Source: Mycobacterium sp. GA-2829
GTDB lineage: Bacteria > Actinomycetota > Actinomycetes > Mycobacteriales > Mycobacteriaceae
DNA length: 64,000 bases
Direction: 5' to 3'
Assembly (NCBI RefSeq): GCF_001499965.1
Contig: NZ_LQIT01000021.1
Location: 26,051-90,050 of the forward strand
Under the pieces are notes generated by a model that saw only the letters and a program-made list of their open reading frames with translations, did no database searches and had not been told where the DNA came from. Made by a program: the position numbers and the translations under genes. Shown here in pieces: positions 1 to 8,575 of the stretch (position 1 is its first letter; each line of letters opens with the position of its first letter).

Positions 1-1165
1 GCCAGTAGTGACGGCAGATCGCCGAGGCCAACTGCAGCGCAGCCGACCACAGCCCGTGTGCGGCGATCGCGGCGACCTGCCGTGGTTCGGTCTCCACCGC
101 GCGCAGCGAGCTGGCCACCCGTCGGGCACCCCATCCGGCGGCGAGCACCGACGCGGCGTAGCCGAGGGAGTTGCCCATCGCCATCAGCACCCAGGCCAGC
201 AGCGTCCACGCCGAGATCACCATCGGCGCCGTCTTCCCCGGGTGGCGGACCGACAGCGGTGCCGCGGATTTCCCGTAGAACGCCTTGCGCAGGAACCACT
301 CCCCCAGATCGGTCCGGTGGTCGTGGGCGACCAGCGCGATCGGCTCGTACCGCAGCCGGGCGCCCGACTCGACGAGCCGCCAGCACAGGTCGACGTCCTC
401 GCCAGAGGTCAGGGTCTCGTCGAAGCCGCCCACCTCTTCGAGTGCACGGCGCCGGCAGATGATCGCGGCGCTCGGCACATAGGACACCGGACCGTAGGGC
501 ACCACGGGCGCCTCGTGGTGCCCGAGGTCGAGGGAGGACCGCACCGCCTCGTAGCGCGCCACCACGTTGTCGGCGGTGCGCAGTCCGACGATGCGGGGTG
601 CGACCAGCGCGACCGCCGGATCGCAGAAGTGGCCCAGCAACGCCTCGAGCCAGCCGCGGCGGGGCAGCACATCGGAATCCAGGAATGCCACGAAGTCGGT
701 GGTGGCGGCCGCGGCACCGGTGTTGCGCGCGGCTGAGGGCCCCCGGCTGCGGTCGTGCCGGATCACCCGCACATCGCAGTGCAATCCGGCCATATCGGTC
801 AGCTCGACGGGGATCGCCGAACCGTCGTCGACGACGATGACCCGCAGTCCGCGTAGCGACGACAGCAGCCGCTGGACTCCGAACAGGTTGTCGCGCACCG
901 GGATAACGACGGTGACATCGCGGTGTGACGGTCCGCTCGCGGGGCGCGGGTGGGCGACGGTCGCGTCGAGCAGGGTCCGCGCCAGCTGCGCGCTCCTGGC
1001 GTCGTTCACCTCGAGGCGGCCGTCGCACAGCATGGTCTGGGCGGCGGGCGCCAACCGCAGCAGCCGGGTGGGTGAGCCGCCGAGCAGCGCGGCGCCCTCG
1101 CCGAGCACCTTGACCCGGCGGTCGACCTGGACTGCGAACCCGTCGGGCAGCCGCGGCCCGGTCAC
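1..1165 (-). CDS. mftF: Mycofactocin glycosyltransferase MftF (partial, C-terminus cut by window edge)
   Basis: This is a family 2 (GT-A fold) glycosyltransferase that adds the oligoglucose chain to pre-mycofactocin, probably at the membrane. The GTG start overlaps the mftE stop by 4 bp (GTGA), and the frame stays open to base 1, giving about 388 residues of a protein usually near 470. An N-terminal segment of about 85 residues precedes the GT2 core, which begins [11 protein letters not shown]. The core shows a VDDGS nucleotide-binding turn, a LDSD metal-binding (DxD-type) motif and a [11 protein letters not shown] acceptor motif. A hydrophobic segment near residue 325 ([15 protein letters not shown]) suggests membrane association. 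It is the last mft gene visible; mftG would be expected beyond the edge. The identification is firm because of operon order. Confidence 0.93.
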   Translation of the reverse strand, partial: MTGPRLPDGFAVQVDRRVKVLGEGAALLGGSPTRLLRLAPAAQTMLCDGRLEVNDARSAQLARTLLDATVAHPRPASGPSHRDVTVVIPVRDNLFGVQRLLSSLRGLRVIVVDDGSAIPVELTDMAGLHCDVRVIRHDRSRGPSAARNTGAAAATTDFVAFLDSDVLPRRGWLEALLGHFCDPAVALVAPRIVGLRTADNVVARYEAVRSSLDLGHHEAPVVPYGPVSYVPSAAIICRRRALEEVGGFDETLTSGEDVDLCWRLVESGARLRYEPIALVAHDHRTDLGEWFLRKAFYGKSAAPLSVRHPGKTAPMVISAWTLLAWVLMAMGNSLGYAASVLAAGWGARRVASSLRAVETEPRQVAAIAAHGLWSAALQLASAICRHYW

Positions 1166-1893
1166 CGCAGCATCCCGGTGGCGTCGGGGGTCCAGCGTGC
1201 GATGCGGTCGGTGCAGTGCCGCACCATTTCGTCGAACAACCGGGCGCCGTCGGCGTCGGTGGCCGTGGTCGGGTCGCCGAGCACGCCGACCTCGCTGACC
1301 GCCGCCACCCCGCCCTGCCGCAGCGCGGGCATCAGTTCCCGCAGCGGTGCGGTGTTGCCACGCTGCCAGTGTTCGGTGTGCACGTGCTCGGGTGAGATGT
1401 GCAGCAGTACGGACGTTTCGGTGTGGCCCGCGTGCGCGTCGGCGCCGGCGGCCAGACACGGGCACCAGGCCACGTCACGGCCCTCCGACCGCAGCAGCGC
1501 GGTAGCCCCCGCCAGCGCCTCGGTGTTGCCGCCGTGGCCGTTGAGGAACAGCACGCGCGTGGCCCAGTTGGTGGCCGACCTGCCGAACTCCACCAGCAGC
1601 TGGCGCAGCGCGGCGGTCCCGATCGAGATGGTGCCGGGGAAGCTCTCGTGCTCGCCGCTGGCCCCGTAGCCGACGGCGGGCGCCAGTGACCACGACGACG
1701 TCAATGCGCGCACCACCTCGCGGGCCACCGCGGTGGCGATGCGGGTGTCGGTGTCCAGCGGTAAATGGGGTCCATGCTGCTCGGTGGAACCTAAGGGAAC
1801 CATCAACGCCGCCGACGTGCTGCGCAGCTGCCTCGACGTCGAGTTCCCAAGTTCGCTGGGAGAAGCCACCCCGCGATGGTAGGCCGAATTCAC
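1162..1893 (-). CDS. mftE: Mycofactocin precursor peptidase MftE (creatininase family)
   Basis: MftE is a metal-dependent peptidase that, in characterised systems, hydrolyses the modified MftA peptide to release the C-terminal Val-Tyr-derived AHDP unit used to build the cofactor. The 243-residue protein shows creatininase-family metal-binding signatures: [16 protein letters not shown] near residues 36-51, the LNGHGGN motif and the downstream [10 protein letters not shown] segment. It lies between mftD, 87 bp upstream, and mftF, which it overlaps by 4 bp, consistent with one transcript. The ATG at 1893 is used; a GTG nine codons later (VASPSELG) would also retain all motifs. No truncation is seen. 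Length and motifs agree with the family. Confidence 0.94.
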   Translation of the reverse strand: MNSAYHRGVASPSELGNSTSRQLRSTSAALMVPLGSTEQHGPHLPLDTDTRIATAVAREVVRALTSSWSLAPAVGYGASGEHESFPGTISIGTAALRQLLVEFGRSATNWATRVLFLNGHGGNTEALAGATALLRSEGRDVAWCPCLAAGADAHAGHTETSVLLHISPEHVHTEHWQRGNTAPLRELMPALRQGGVAAVSEVGVLGDPTTATDADGARLFDEMVRHCTDRIARWTPDATGMLR

Positions 1894-1980
1894 CTGGCGT
1901 GCGCCGGTTGTTGGCGCATGGGATTCACTGATTTCCTCCCGGCAGCACCGTCCGCCCCCTGCGTCACAGCACGGGACGGC

Positions 1981-3174
1981 TCAACTCCCCTCACCAGTGG
2001 GTACGCCGAGCGCACGGGTGAAACCCGCCGGGATCAGGATGTCGTCCGGGGTCAGATCGTGGATCGACGAATGGCCGAGACCCATCAGCGCCGAGTCGAT
2101 CCCGCCGCGCAGGATGTCGAGCACGTTCTCGACGCCCGCCTGCCCGTTGGCGGCCAGCCCCCACAGGTAGGCGCGGCCGATCATCACCGCACGCGCACCG
2201 AGTGCGACGGCCTTGACGACGTCGCTGCCACGGCGGATGCCGCCGTCGAGCAGCACCTCGACCTGGTCACCGACCGCATCCGCGATCGCCGGGAGGCAGC
2301 GGATCGCGGCGGGCGTGCCGTCGAGGTTGTTGCCGCCGTGGTTGGACACCGAGATCGCCGAAACCCCCGCGTCGACAGCGCGTTTGGCGTCGTCGACCCG
2401 CACGATGCCCTTGAGCATGAACGGACCGTCCCAATGTTCACGCAGCCACGCGATGTCCTCCCAGGTCGGCGGCGGTGTGCCCATCCACTCGCCGTAGGCC
2501 TGGAAGAAGGGCGGGCCGGGCTCGCCGCGGCGGGCCTGATTGGGCACGCGCAGGTCGGGCGGGCTCATGGTCTTGCCGAAATCCCACAGCCAGCGGGGTT
2601 TGGTGAGCACCTCCGGCGACATCTTCAACATCGTCTTGAGGTTCATCTGCTCGGGGATCTTCGGGCTGCCCCAGTCGCGGCCGTGCGAGAAGCTCCAGTC
2701 GGTGGTGACGATCAGCCCGACCGCCCCGGCCTCCTTGGCGCGCTGCGCCCGCTCGAGGATCGCCTCGCGCCCGCCCAGCCAGTAGATCTGGAAGAACAGC
2801 TTGGGGTTGGCCGCGATGACCTCTTCGATCGGCTTGCTGGCGAACGAGGACAGCCCCATCGCGGTGCCGCGCGCGGCGGCGGCGCGTGCGACCGCGACCT
2901 CACCGTCGGGGTCGACGGCCTGCACGCCGGTCGGCGAGATCATCACCGGCAGGGAGATCTCCTGCCCCATCACCGTTGTCGCCATGTCACGCTTCTGCGC
3001 GGCGCCCACCACGTGCGGGGCGAATCCGAGCTCCGAGAACGACTCCACGTTGTCGGAGACGGTGACGCCCTTCTCGCTGGCGGAGATCAGCGAGGAGTAC
3101 ACCGACTTGGGCAGGCGTTTCTTCGCACGCTGCTGCGCGATGGCGACGGTTTCGAACCAGGTATCGCGGGCCAT
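1981..3174 (-). CDS. mftD: Pre-mycofactocin synthase MftD (FMN-dependent alpha-hydroxy-acid oxidase family)
   Basis: MftD is an FMN enzyme that oxidatively deaminates AHDP to pre-mycofactocin, creating the alpha-keto amide that gives the cofactor its redox activity. The 397-residue protein has the complete lactate/glycolate-oxidase TIM barrel. Visible motifs are LPVMISPTGVQ, FQIYWLGG, the catalytic-base and FMN region VSNHGGNNLDG, the phosphate-binding LLDGGIRRGSDVVKA and MIGRAYLWGLA. The start is ATG. It is separated from mftC by only 6 bp, so the two are very probably cotranscribed. Known mycobacterial MftD proteins have essentially this length. An ordinary lactate dehydrogenase is an unlikely alternative, given its place between mftC and mftE. 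Confidence 0.94.
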   Translation of the reverse strand: MARDTWFETVAIAQQRAKKRLPKSVYSSLISASEKGVTVSDNVESFSELGFAPHVVGAAQKRDMATTVMGQEISLPVMISPTGVQAVDPDGEVAVARAAAARGTAMGLSSFASKPIEEVIAANPKLFFQIYWLGGREAILERAQRAKEAGAVGLIVTTDWSFSHGRDWGSPKIPEQMNLKTMLKMSPEVLTKPRWLWDFGKTMSPPDLRVPNQARRGEPGPPFFQAYGEWMGTPPPTWEDIAWLREHWDGPFMLKGIVRVDDAKRAVDAGVSAISVSNHGGNNLDGTPAAIRCLPAIADAVGDQVEVLLDGGIRRGSDVVKAVALGARAVMIGRAYLWGLAANGQAGVENVLDILRGGIDSALMGLGHSSIHDLTPDDILIPAGFTRALGVPTGEGS

Positions 3175-3180
3175 CTGGAG

Positions 3181-4368
3181 TTACACCGGACTTTCGTTAC
3201 AGAGCCGAGCGGGCGGCTTGGTCAGCAGTTTGAGCGGGATGGGACCGGTCAGTTTGGTCCCGCGGGAGTGGTCACCGCTGGGCTTCGGCTTGACGCGGTC
3301 GACCTCGAGGGCCGGCGCACCGTATCCCTGGACGCACTCGGGGTCGGGTCCGTCGAGCGGCAGACCTGTGAAGAACTTGGCGGCCATGCAGCCGCCGCGG
3401 CAGGCGTCGTAGTGGTTGCAGCCGCTGCAGGCGCCGGCCGACTGCGGTTCGCGCAGTTCGCGGAACAGCTGCGAGTTCTGCCAGACGTTCTGGAAACCGT
3501 TGTCCGACAGGATATTTCCGGCCAGGAACTTGTCGTGGATGGCGAACGGGCAGGCGTAGACGTCGCCGACGGGGTCGATCAGGCAGACCACCCGGCCCGC
3601 ACCGCACAGGTTCAGTCCGGCCAGCGCACCCGGTTCGCCCAGCCCCGAGAGGTGGAAGAACGAGTCGCCGGTGAGCACCCGCTCACCCTTGGCGACCAGC
3701 CAGTTGTAGAGCTGCACCTGCTGCTCGGCGGTCGGGTGCAGGTCGTCCCACACGTCGGCGCCGCGGCCCGACGGCCGCAGCCGGGTGATGCGCAGCGTGG
3801 CGCCGTAACGGTTCGCCAGCGCCGCGAAATCGTCGAGCTGATCGACGTTGTGCCGGGTGACGACGACGGAGATCTTCGCGTCCTTGAACCCCGCGTCGGC
3901 GAGGTTCTCCAGCGCCCGCACGGCCATCGCGAACGACCCGGGGCCGCGGACAGCGTCGTTGATCTCGGCGGTCGCGCCGTCGAGGGAGATCTGCACGTCG
4001 ACGTAGTCGCTGGCGGCGAGCTTCGCGGCGATATCGGGGGTGATGCGCACCCCGTTGGTGGAGAACTTCACCCCGACGTGGTGGGCGGTCGCATAGTCGA
4101 CCAGCTCCCAGAAGTCCGGGCGCACAGTCGGTTCGCCGCCACCGATGTTCACGTAGAACACCTGCATGCGCTCGAGCTCGTCGATGATGTCCTTGCACTG
4201 CTGCGTGGACAGTTCGCGGGGGTCTCGTTTGCCCGAGGAGGACAGGCAGTGCACACATGACAGGTTGCAGGCGTAAGTGAGTTCCCAGGTCAGGCAGATC
4301 GGCGCGTCGAGGCCGCGCTCGAACTGATCGACCAGGCGCGGAACCGGCGCCGGGAGTGTGGACGTCAT
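3181..4368 (-). CDS. mftC: Mycofactocin radical SAM maturase MftC
   Basis: MftC is the radical SAM/SPASM enzyme that decarboxylates the C-terminal Tyr of MftA and crosslinks it to the preceding Val. The protein is 395 residues. The AdoMet [4Fe-4S] motif is CNLSCVHC (C-x3-C-x2-C), preceded by CLTWELTYA. A SPASM region supplies cysteines for auxiliary clusters (LNLCGAGRVVC, YACPFA, CSGCNHYDACRGGC and a final DPEC). The open frame continues upstream, but the ATG at 4368 (MTSTLPAPVPRL) is chosen because it overlaps the mftB stop as ATGA and agrees with family length. It acts with MftB, the peptide chaperone encoded just upstream. Confidence 0.95.
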   Translation of the reverse strand: MTSTLPAPVPRLVDQFERGLDAPICLTWELTYACNLSCVHCLSSSGKRDPRELSTQQCKDIIDELERMQVFYVNIGGGEPTVRPDFWELVDYATAHHVGVKFSTNGVRITPDIAAKLAASDYVDVQISLDGATAEINDAVRGPGSFAMAVRALENLADAGFKDAKISVVVTRHNVDQLDDFAALANRYGATLRITRLRPSGRGADVWDDLHPTAEQQVQLYNWLVAKGERVLTGDSFFHLSGLGEPGALAGLNLCGAGRVVCLIDPVGDVYACPFAIHDKFLAGNILSDNGFQNVWQNSQLFRELREPQSAGACSGCNHYDACRGGCMAAKFFTGLPLDGPDPECVQGYGAPALEVDRVKPKPSGDHSRGTKLTGPIPLKLLTKPPARLCNESPV

Positions 4369-4652
4369 CGCGTCTCCTCGCAGACGAGCATCTTGGATTG
4401 GACGAGCACGCCGAGGGCGTGCAGGTACGGCGCCTGTTGCGCGTCGTCGATACCCGCTGCGCGACAAGCCGACCGGGCGTCGTGGTGGTCGGCCAGCGAG
4501 TTCACCACGTCGACGATCGTGCGGTTCTTCAGGAACGACAGCTTGCGGGTCCCGAAGTGGTAGAGCAGCGCCCCGAACGGTTCGGGCCGCACCGCCACCT
4601 GGTGGTGCAGTCGCCACCGCAGATCGGGGTCGAACGCAACAGGCGCCGTCAC
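4365..4652 (-). CDS. mftB: Mycofactocin peptide chaperone MftB (RRE/PqqD-like)
   Basis: This small protein of 95 residues binds MftA and presents it to the radical SAM enzyme MftC, the role of RiPP recognition element proteins. It starts at a GTG two bases after the mftA stop and ends in an ATGA overlap with mftC, so translation of the three genes is tightly coupled. The middle of the protein carries the conserved block RPEPFGALLYHFGTRKLSFL, which is diagnostic of MftB. The GTG start is inferred: the same frame runs open far upstream, but those upstream codons cover mftA and the intergenic region and do not look like this family. Confidence 0.93.
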   Translation of the reverse strand: MTAPVAFDPDLRWRLHHQVAVRPEPFGALLYHFGTRKLSFLKNRTIVDVVNSLADHHDARSACRAAGIDDAQQAPYLHALGVLVQSKMLVCEETR

Positions 4653-4654
4653 GG

Positions 4655-4747
4655 TCAGTAGACCCCGCACATCCCGTCGATGGAGACCTCTTCGACGAGG
4701 GTCTCGGTGACGAGTTCGGTGTCTTCGGTGTGCTGATTGGGCTCCAT
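4655..4747 (-). CDS. mftA: Mycofactocin precursor peptide MftA
   Basis: This is the ribosomal precursor of mycofactocin, 30 residues long. Translation from the ATG at 4747 gives [20 protein letters not shown] followed by [10 protein letters not shown]. The C-terminal IDGMCGVY is the invariant MftA core. Its last Val and Tyr are the residues modified by MftC and released by MftE. A GAAAGG sequence about 8 bases before the ATG serves as ribosome binding site. The gene is followed after 2 bp by the mftB start. The acidic leader preceding the core is typical of recognition by MftB. Confidence 0.95.
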
Positions 4748-4786
4748 GAGCACTGCCTTTCGTCGAGTAGGGTCGCAGTGGATTGT

Positions 4787-4796
4787 GACCTAGGTC
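4787..4796. promoter_or_regulatory. Candidate MftR operator palindrome between mftA and mftR
   Basis: GACCTAGGTC is a perfect 10-bp palindrome in the 94-bp divergent intergenic region. It is placed 40 bp from mftA and 46 bp from the preferred mftR start. TetR-family regulators commonly bind such palindromes next to their own genes, and MftR is known to repress mft genes in M. smegmatis. The assignment to MftR is inferred from position only. Confidence 0.45.
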
Positions 4797-4841
4797 GCCT
4801 ACGATATGGCATCGGGTGCCAGAACGGAAGGGTGGGTTTCC

Positions 4842-5453
4842 ATGCGACAGGATTCCGCGCCTCGCGTGGGCCCTCGTGTGGGTAGAAGACGCTCCACCAC
4901 CCAGGACCACATCACCGACGTCGCCCTGGAACTCTTCGCCGCGCGGGGCTTCGACGACGTCAGCGTCGACGACGTCGCGGCCGCCGCCGGGATCGCCCGG
5001 CGCACACTGTTCCGCTACTACTCGTCGAAGAACGCGATCCCGTGGGGCGACTTCGACGCCCACCTCGAGCACATGCGTCAACTGTTCGACGATCTGGACC
5101 CGGCCGTCCCCCTCGACGAGGCGCTGCGCGAGACCCTGCTCGCGTTCAACCGGTACGACGCCGCCGAGACCGCCCGGCACCGCGAGCGGATGCGCCTGAT
5201 CCTGCAAACCGATGCGCTGCAGGCGTATTCGATGACCATGTACGCCGGCTGGCGGGCCGTCGTCGCCGATTTCGTGGCCGCCCGCGTCGGCCTCTCCCCC
5301 GCCGACCTGGTGCCGCAGACGGTGGCGTGGACGATGCTCGGGGTGGCGTTGTCGGCCTACGAGCAGTGGCTGGCCGACGAGGCGGCGGCGCTGGACCAGG
5401 TGCTCGGGACCGCGTTCGACACCGTCCGCGACGGCCTGCGCGCCCTCCGCTAG
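4842..5453 (+). CDS. mftR: Mycofactocin operon regulator MftR (TetR family)
   Basis: MftR is a TetR-type repressor of the divergent mft operon; in M. smegmatis it is reported to respond to long-chain acyl-CoA. The N-terminal helix-turn-helix spans roughly residues 15-60 ([20 protein letters not shown], then [19 protein letters not shown]). It is followed by a helical ligand domain ending in DGLRALR. The start at 4842 is chosen because AGGGTGGG lies just upstream. An ATG at 4806 in the same frame would add 12 residues. The gene is followed after 1 bp by a long palindrome that probably ends transcription. Confidence 0.9.
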   Translation: MRQDSAPRVGPRVGRRRSTTQDHITDVALELFAARGFDDVSVDDVAAAAGIARRTLFRYYSSKNAIPWGDFDAHLEHMRQLFDDLDPAVPLDEALRETLLAFNRYDAAETARHRERMRLILQTDALQAYSMTMYAGWRAVVADFVAARVGLSPADLVPQTVAWTMLGVALSAYEQWLADEAAALDQVLGTAFDTVRDGLRALR

Positions 5454-5454
5454 C

Positions 5455-5503
5455 GATTTCGGTGTAGTTCGTTGCGGTGAGCGCAACGAACTACACCGAA
5501 ATC
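5455..5503. repeat. Perfect 22-bp-arm intergenic palindrome, family A copy 1
   Basis: The arms 5455-5476 (beginning GATTTCGGTGTAGTTCGTTG) and 5482-5503 are exact reverse complements separated by a 5-base loop, GTGAG. It starts 2 bp after the mftR stop. A second, diverged copy with the same loop lies at 22088-22140. There is no U-tract, so a terminator role is inferred from position and stem stability. Confidence 0.85.
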
Positions 5504-5553
5504 ACTCTAGAAATGGGCGTCGGAGTATCGGACGCAACGGCGACGATGAGAGT

Positions 5554-6072
5554 GTGAGCGGCGAAACCGGGAGCGACGACCCCCCGCGGGCCCTGCTGGC
5601 GCTCTACGACGACGCCCTGCCGGCGGTGTACGGCTACTTCGTCCGGCGGGTGGCCGACCGCGGGACCGCCGAGGACCTGACTTCGGAGACGTTCCTGGCG
5701 GCGATGGACGCAGCCAGGCGGGGCTCGACGGCGCCGATCGGCGTCCCCTGGCTGATCGGGGTGGCGCGACACAAACTCGCCGACCACTACCGCCGACGGC
5801 ACGACCGCAACAGCATCCCAGTCGCCGAGGTGCCCGAACCCGGTGAGCCGCACGACGACTGGGACGCGCAGCTGGACCGCATCGTCGCCGAGAGCGTGCT
5901 TGCGCAACTGCCCCAGCACCACCGCACGGTCCTGTCGCTGCGCTACCTCGACGGCTGCACGGTGCCCGAATGCGCGGAGCTGATCGGCCGCACCGTGCAC
6001 GCGACCGAGGCTCTGCTGGTCCGGGCCCGTCGCGCCTTCCGCTCGCACTACCCGGAGGGGAGCACACCGTGA
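5554..6072 (+). CDS. ECF-type RNA polymerase sigma factor
   Basis: This 172-residue protein has the two-domain layout of extracytoplasmic-function sigma factors. Region 2 is at residues about 15-85: ALYDDALPAVYGYFVRRVAD, then TAEDLTSETFLAAM and IGVARHKLADHYRR. Region 4 is at about 112-165 (LPQHHRTVLSLRYLDG, then the recognition-helix segment TVPECAELIGRTVHATEALL). The start is GTG (MSGETGSD). The stop overlaps the GTG start of the next gene by 4 bp, so the downstream VOC protein is translationally coupled. No typical membrane anti-sigma gene is adjacent. Specific promoter targets are unknown. Confidence 0.85.
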   Translation: MSGETGSDDPPRALLALYDDALPAVYGYFVRRVADRGTAEDLTSETFLAAMDAARRGSTAPIGVPWLIGVARHKLADHYRRRHDRNSIPVAEVPEPGEPHDDWDAQLDRIVAESVLAQLPQHHRTVLSLRYLDGCTVPECAELIGRTVHATEALLVRARRAFRSHYPEGSTP

Positions 6073-7322
6073 CCGACCACCCGGACCCGCTGTGGGTAAT
6101 GCACGGTGACGAGCTCCCGGTCGACCCCGACCCGGCGTTCGCGGCCCGGCTGCGCGCGCGGCTGGAGTCGGCACTCAGATTGCCGAATCGCACAGAAGGA
6201 GTGGAGATGAGTGGCACCGATACCGCTGTGGCCGCGATCGCGCGGCCCGCCGCACTGCCCTACCTCGCCGTCGGCGATGCCCGCGCGGCTATCGACTGGT
6301 ACGTCGACGTGTTCGGCGCGCGGCAGGCGGGCGCCCCGATCGTGATGGACGACGGCCGCATCGGCCATGCGGAGCTCACGCTGGCGGGCGGCGAGCTCTA
6401 CCTGGCCGACGAATTCCCCGAGCTGGGATTGAAAGCGCCTGCGCCCGAAGAGGTTTCGGTGAGTCTGCTGCTGCAGGTCGCCGACACCGACGCCGCGCTG
6501 AACCGGGCCCGCGAACGCGGCGCGCAGGTGCAGCGCGAACCCTACGAGGACCACGGCTCGCGCACCGCCGCGATCATCGACCCGTTCGGGCATCGCTGGA
6601 TGCTGTCCGGCCCGGTCACCGGCGTCGGCGCCAGGATTCGGCACGGCGACCTGGGCTATGTGTCGGTGTGGGCGCCCGACGCCGAGCGTGCCGCCGCGTT
6701 CTACGGACACGTGCTCGGGTGGCGCTACGACCCGACGACGCGGCAGATCACCAACACCGACCTGCCCACCGGCATCTTCGCGGGCGCGGGCCCGGCGACA
6801 CTGTTCTGCTGCTACGCGGTCGACGACCTCGACGAGGCCCGCGGGGCGATCATCGCGGCGGGCGGGACCGTCGGCGCCACAACCGAACACGATTTCGGGA
6901 CGACGCTCGACGCGACCGATCCGCTGGGTAACGCGTTCGCGGTGTTCACGCCGGCACGCCCGACCCCGCGGCCCGCGCTCAACGGCACCGGACCCGGCGA
7001 ACTGTCCTACCTCACCCACGAGGTGGTCGATTCGGCGCTGTTCCGCGACTTCTACGGGCGGGTGCTGTCGTGGACGTTCGAGTCGGGGCGCATCGCCGAC
7101 GGGTGGCAGGTCGAGCACGCGCATCCGATGACGGGCATCGCGGGCGGCAGTGCGCGGTCGGCGACGGTGCCGCAGTGGACGGTCACCGACATCGAGGACG
7201 CGGTGCGCCGGGTCCGCGAAGCCGGTGGGTCGGTGCTGCAGGAACCCACCCGGCAGCACTACGGGATCTCCGCCGAATGCGTCGACGATCAGGGCGCGCG
7301 GTTCTACCTCGGCCAGTTCTGA
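6069..7322 (+). CDS. Triple VOC (glyoxalase/bleomycin-resistance) domain protein coupled to sigma factor
   Basis: This is a 417-residue protein with three vicinal-oxygen-chelate modules. Domain 1 spans about residues 55-180 (LPYLAVGDARAAIDWYVDVF, ending DPFGHRWMLSGP). Domain 2 spans about 190-300 (GDLGYVSVWAPDAERAAAFY, ending DPLGNAFAVFTP). Domain 3 spans about 310-417 (LSYLTHEVVDSALFRDFYGR, ending ARFYLGQF). A polar N-terminal stretch (about residues 1-50, with VDPDPAFAARLRARLE) precedes them. The GTG start overlaps the sigma stop. VOC domains bind small ligands or catalyse metal-dependent reactions; conserved His/Glu metal ligands are not obvious in all three. Coupling suggests it modulates or is controlled by the sigma factor, but its function is unknown. 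Confidence 0.8.
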   Translation: MTDHPDPLWVMHGDELPVDPDPAFAARLRARLESALRLPNRTEGVEMSGTDTAVAAIARPAALPYLAVGDARAAIDWYVDVFGARQAGAPIVMDDGRIGHAELTLAGGELYLADEFPELGLKAPAPEEVSVSLLLQVADTDAALNRARERGAQVQREPYEDHGSRTAAIIDPFGHRWMLSGPVTGVGARIRHGDLGYVSVWAPDAERAAAFYGHVLGWRYDPTTRQITNTDLPTGIFAGAGPATLFCCYAVDDLDEARGAIIAAGGTVGATTEHDFGTTLDATDPLGNAFAVFTPARPTPRPALNGTGPGELSYLTHEVVDSALFRDFYGRVLSWTFESGRIADGWQVEHAHPMTGIAGGSARSATVPQWTVTDIEDAVRRVREAGGSVLQEPTRQHYGISAECVDDQGARFYLGQF

Positions 7323-7346
7323 CGGCCATTTCTCGCGCGAAACAGC

Positions 7347-8522
7347 TCAGCCCAGCACGTCGGCGATCGGCGCGCCGTTGGCGATCTTGTTGCGGGTTTT
7401 CATGACCTTGCCGGGCATCCCGCCGCCGACCACGCCGGCGACCACGCCGTCGCGTTCGTAGTACGCCAGGAACTTGCGGCCGTCGTCCTCGACGATGTGC
7501 ACGGTGTCGTCGGCCTCGGGTTCGCCGAGGCACTGGATCTTCACGTCGTACTGGTCGCTCCAGAAGTACGGCACCGACACCACGGCGGGGATGTCCTGGC
7601 CGAGCATCGCGGGCACCAGCACCCGCGCCTGGTCGGCGACGTTGCTCCAGTGTTCAACGCGCACTTGGTTGCCGACGGTGTCGAGCCACGAGGCGACGTC
7701 ACCGATGGCCCACACGTGCGGTGCGCTCGAGCGGCCCTGCGAATCGCACACCACACCATTGTCGAGGGTGATCCCGCTGCCGTCGAGCCAGTCGGTGCCG
7801 GGGCGCGAGCCGATGCCCACGACCACGATGTCGGCCTCGACCTCGGAGCCGTCGGACAGCACGACGGTGCGCACCTTGTCCTCACCGCGGACCTCGGACA
7901 CCCCGACGCCGCAGCGCACGTCGACGCCCTCGGCGCGGTGCAGCCGGGCGACCAACTCACCGATCTGAGCCCCGAGGACCGACGCCAGCGGTGCGGGCTG
8001 CGGTTCGACCAGCACCACGTCGACGCCGAGTTTGCGCATGCTCGCGGCGACCTCGCAGCCGATGAACCCGGCGCCGATCACGACGGCGCGCCGGGCCGAC
8101 CCGGCCTCCTGGCGCAGCTTGAGGCTCTCGTCGAAATTGCGCAGGACGTGGATGCCCGCCAGATCGGGGAACGACGGAATCCGCTTGGGCACCAGGCCCG
8201 TCGCGATCACCAGCTCGTCGTAGCCGATCTCGCGGCCGTCGGTCAGCGTGATCTTCTGCGCGGTGGTGTCCAGGCCGGCCGCACCGGCGCCGAGCAGCAC
8301 CGTGATGTCGTTCTCGGAGTAGAACTCGGCGGGTTTGAGCGTGACGTCGTCGGTCTCGGCGCGCAGCACTTCCTTCGACAGCGGCGGCCGGTCGTAGGGC
8401 AGGTGGTCCTCGTCGCTGACGATGGTGACCGGCCCGGAGTAGTTCGAACGCCGCAGTTGCTCGGCGGTGCGGGCCGCCGCGAGACCGCCGCCGACGATGA
8501 CGATGCCACCTGAAGTGCTCAC
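7347..8522 (-). CDS. NAD(P)/FAD-dependent ferredoxin-reductase-type oxidoreductase
   Basis: This is a flavoprotein of 391 residues in the rubredoxin/ferredoxin reductase family, which passes electrons from NAD(P)H to a small redox protein. The N-terminal FAD site is GIVIVGGGLAAARTAEQL. The central NAD(P)H site is VVIGAGFIGCEVAASM, and the second FAD motif is APHVWAIGDVASW. The frame is open upstream for about 200 codons, but the GTG at 8522 places the FAD motif at the expected position. It resembles the product of M. tuberculosis Rv0688. No ferredoxin gene is adjacent, so its partner is unknown. A link to mycofactocin recycling is possible from location but not shown. Confidence 0.85.
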   Translation of the reverse strand: MSTSGGIVIVGGGLAAARTAEQLRRSNYSGPVTIVSDEDHLPYDRPPLSKEVLRAETDDVTLKPAEFYSENDITVLLGAGAAGLDTTAQKITLTDGREIGYDELVIATGLVPKRIPSFPDLAGIHVLRNFDESLKLRQEAGSARRAVVIGAGFIGCEVAASMRKLGVDVVLVEPQPAPLASVLGAQIGELVARLHRAEGVDVRCGVGVSEVRGEDKVRTVVLSDGSEVEADIVVVGIGSRPGTDWLDGSGITLDNGVVCDSQGRSSAPHVWAIGDVASWLDTVGNQVRVEHWSNVADQARVLVPAMLGQDIPAVVSVPYFWSDQYDVKIQCLGEPEADDTVHIVEDDGRKFLAYYERDGVVAGVVGGGMPGKVMKTRNKIANGAPIADVLG

Positions 8523-8575
8523 GTGGTGGTTGTACACGATGGACGCCCGGATCGGTACGCCACCCTGTGCACTCT

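Noticed and set aside
1876..4260. 794-codon plus-strand frame opposite mftD and mftC
   Set aside because: Antisense shadow; the minus-strand genes carry the radical SAM and FMN motifs.
4369..4812. N-terminal extension of MftC to 543 codons
   Set aside because: It covers mftB, mftA and the divergent promoter region; ATG 4368 matches the known protein.
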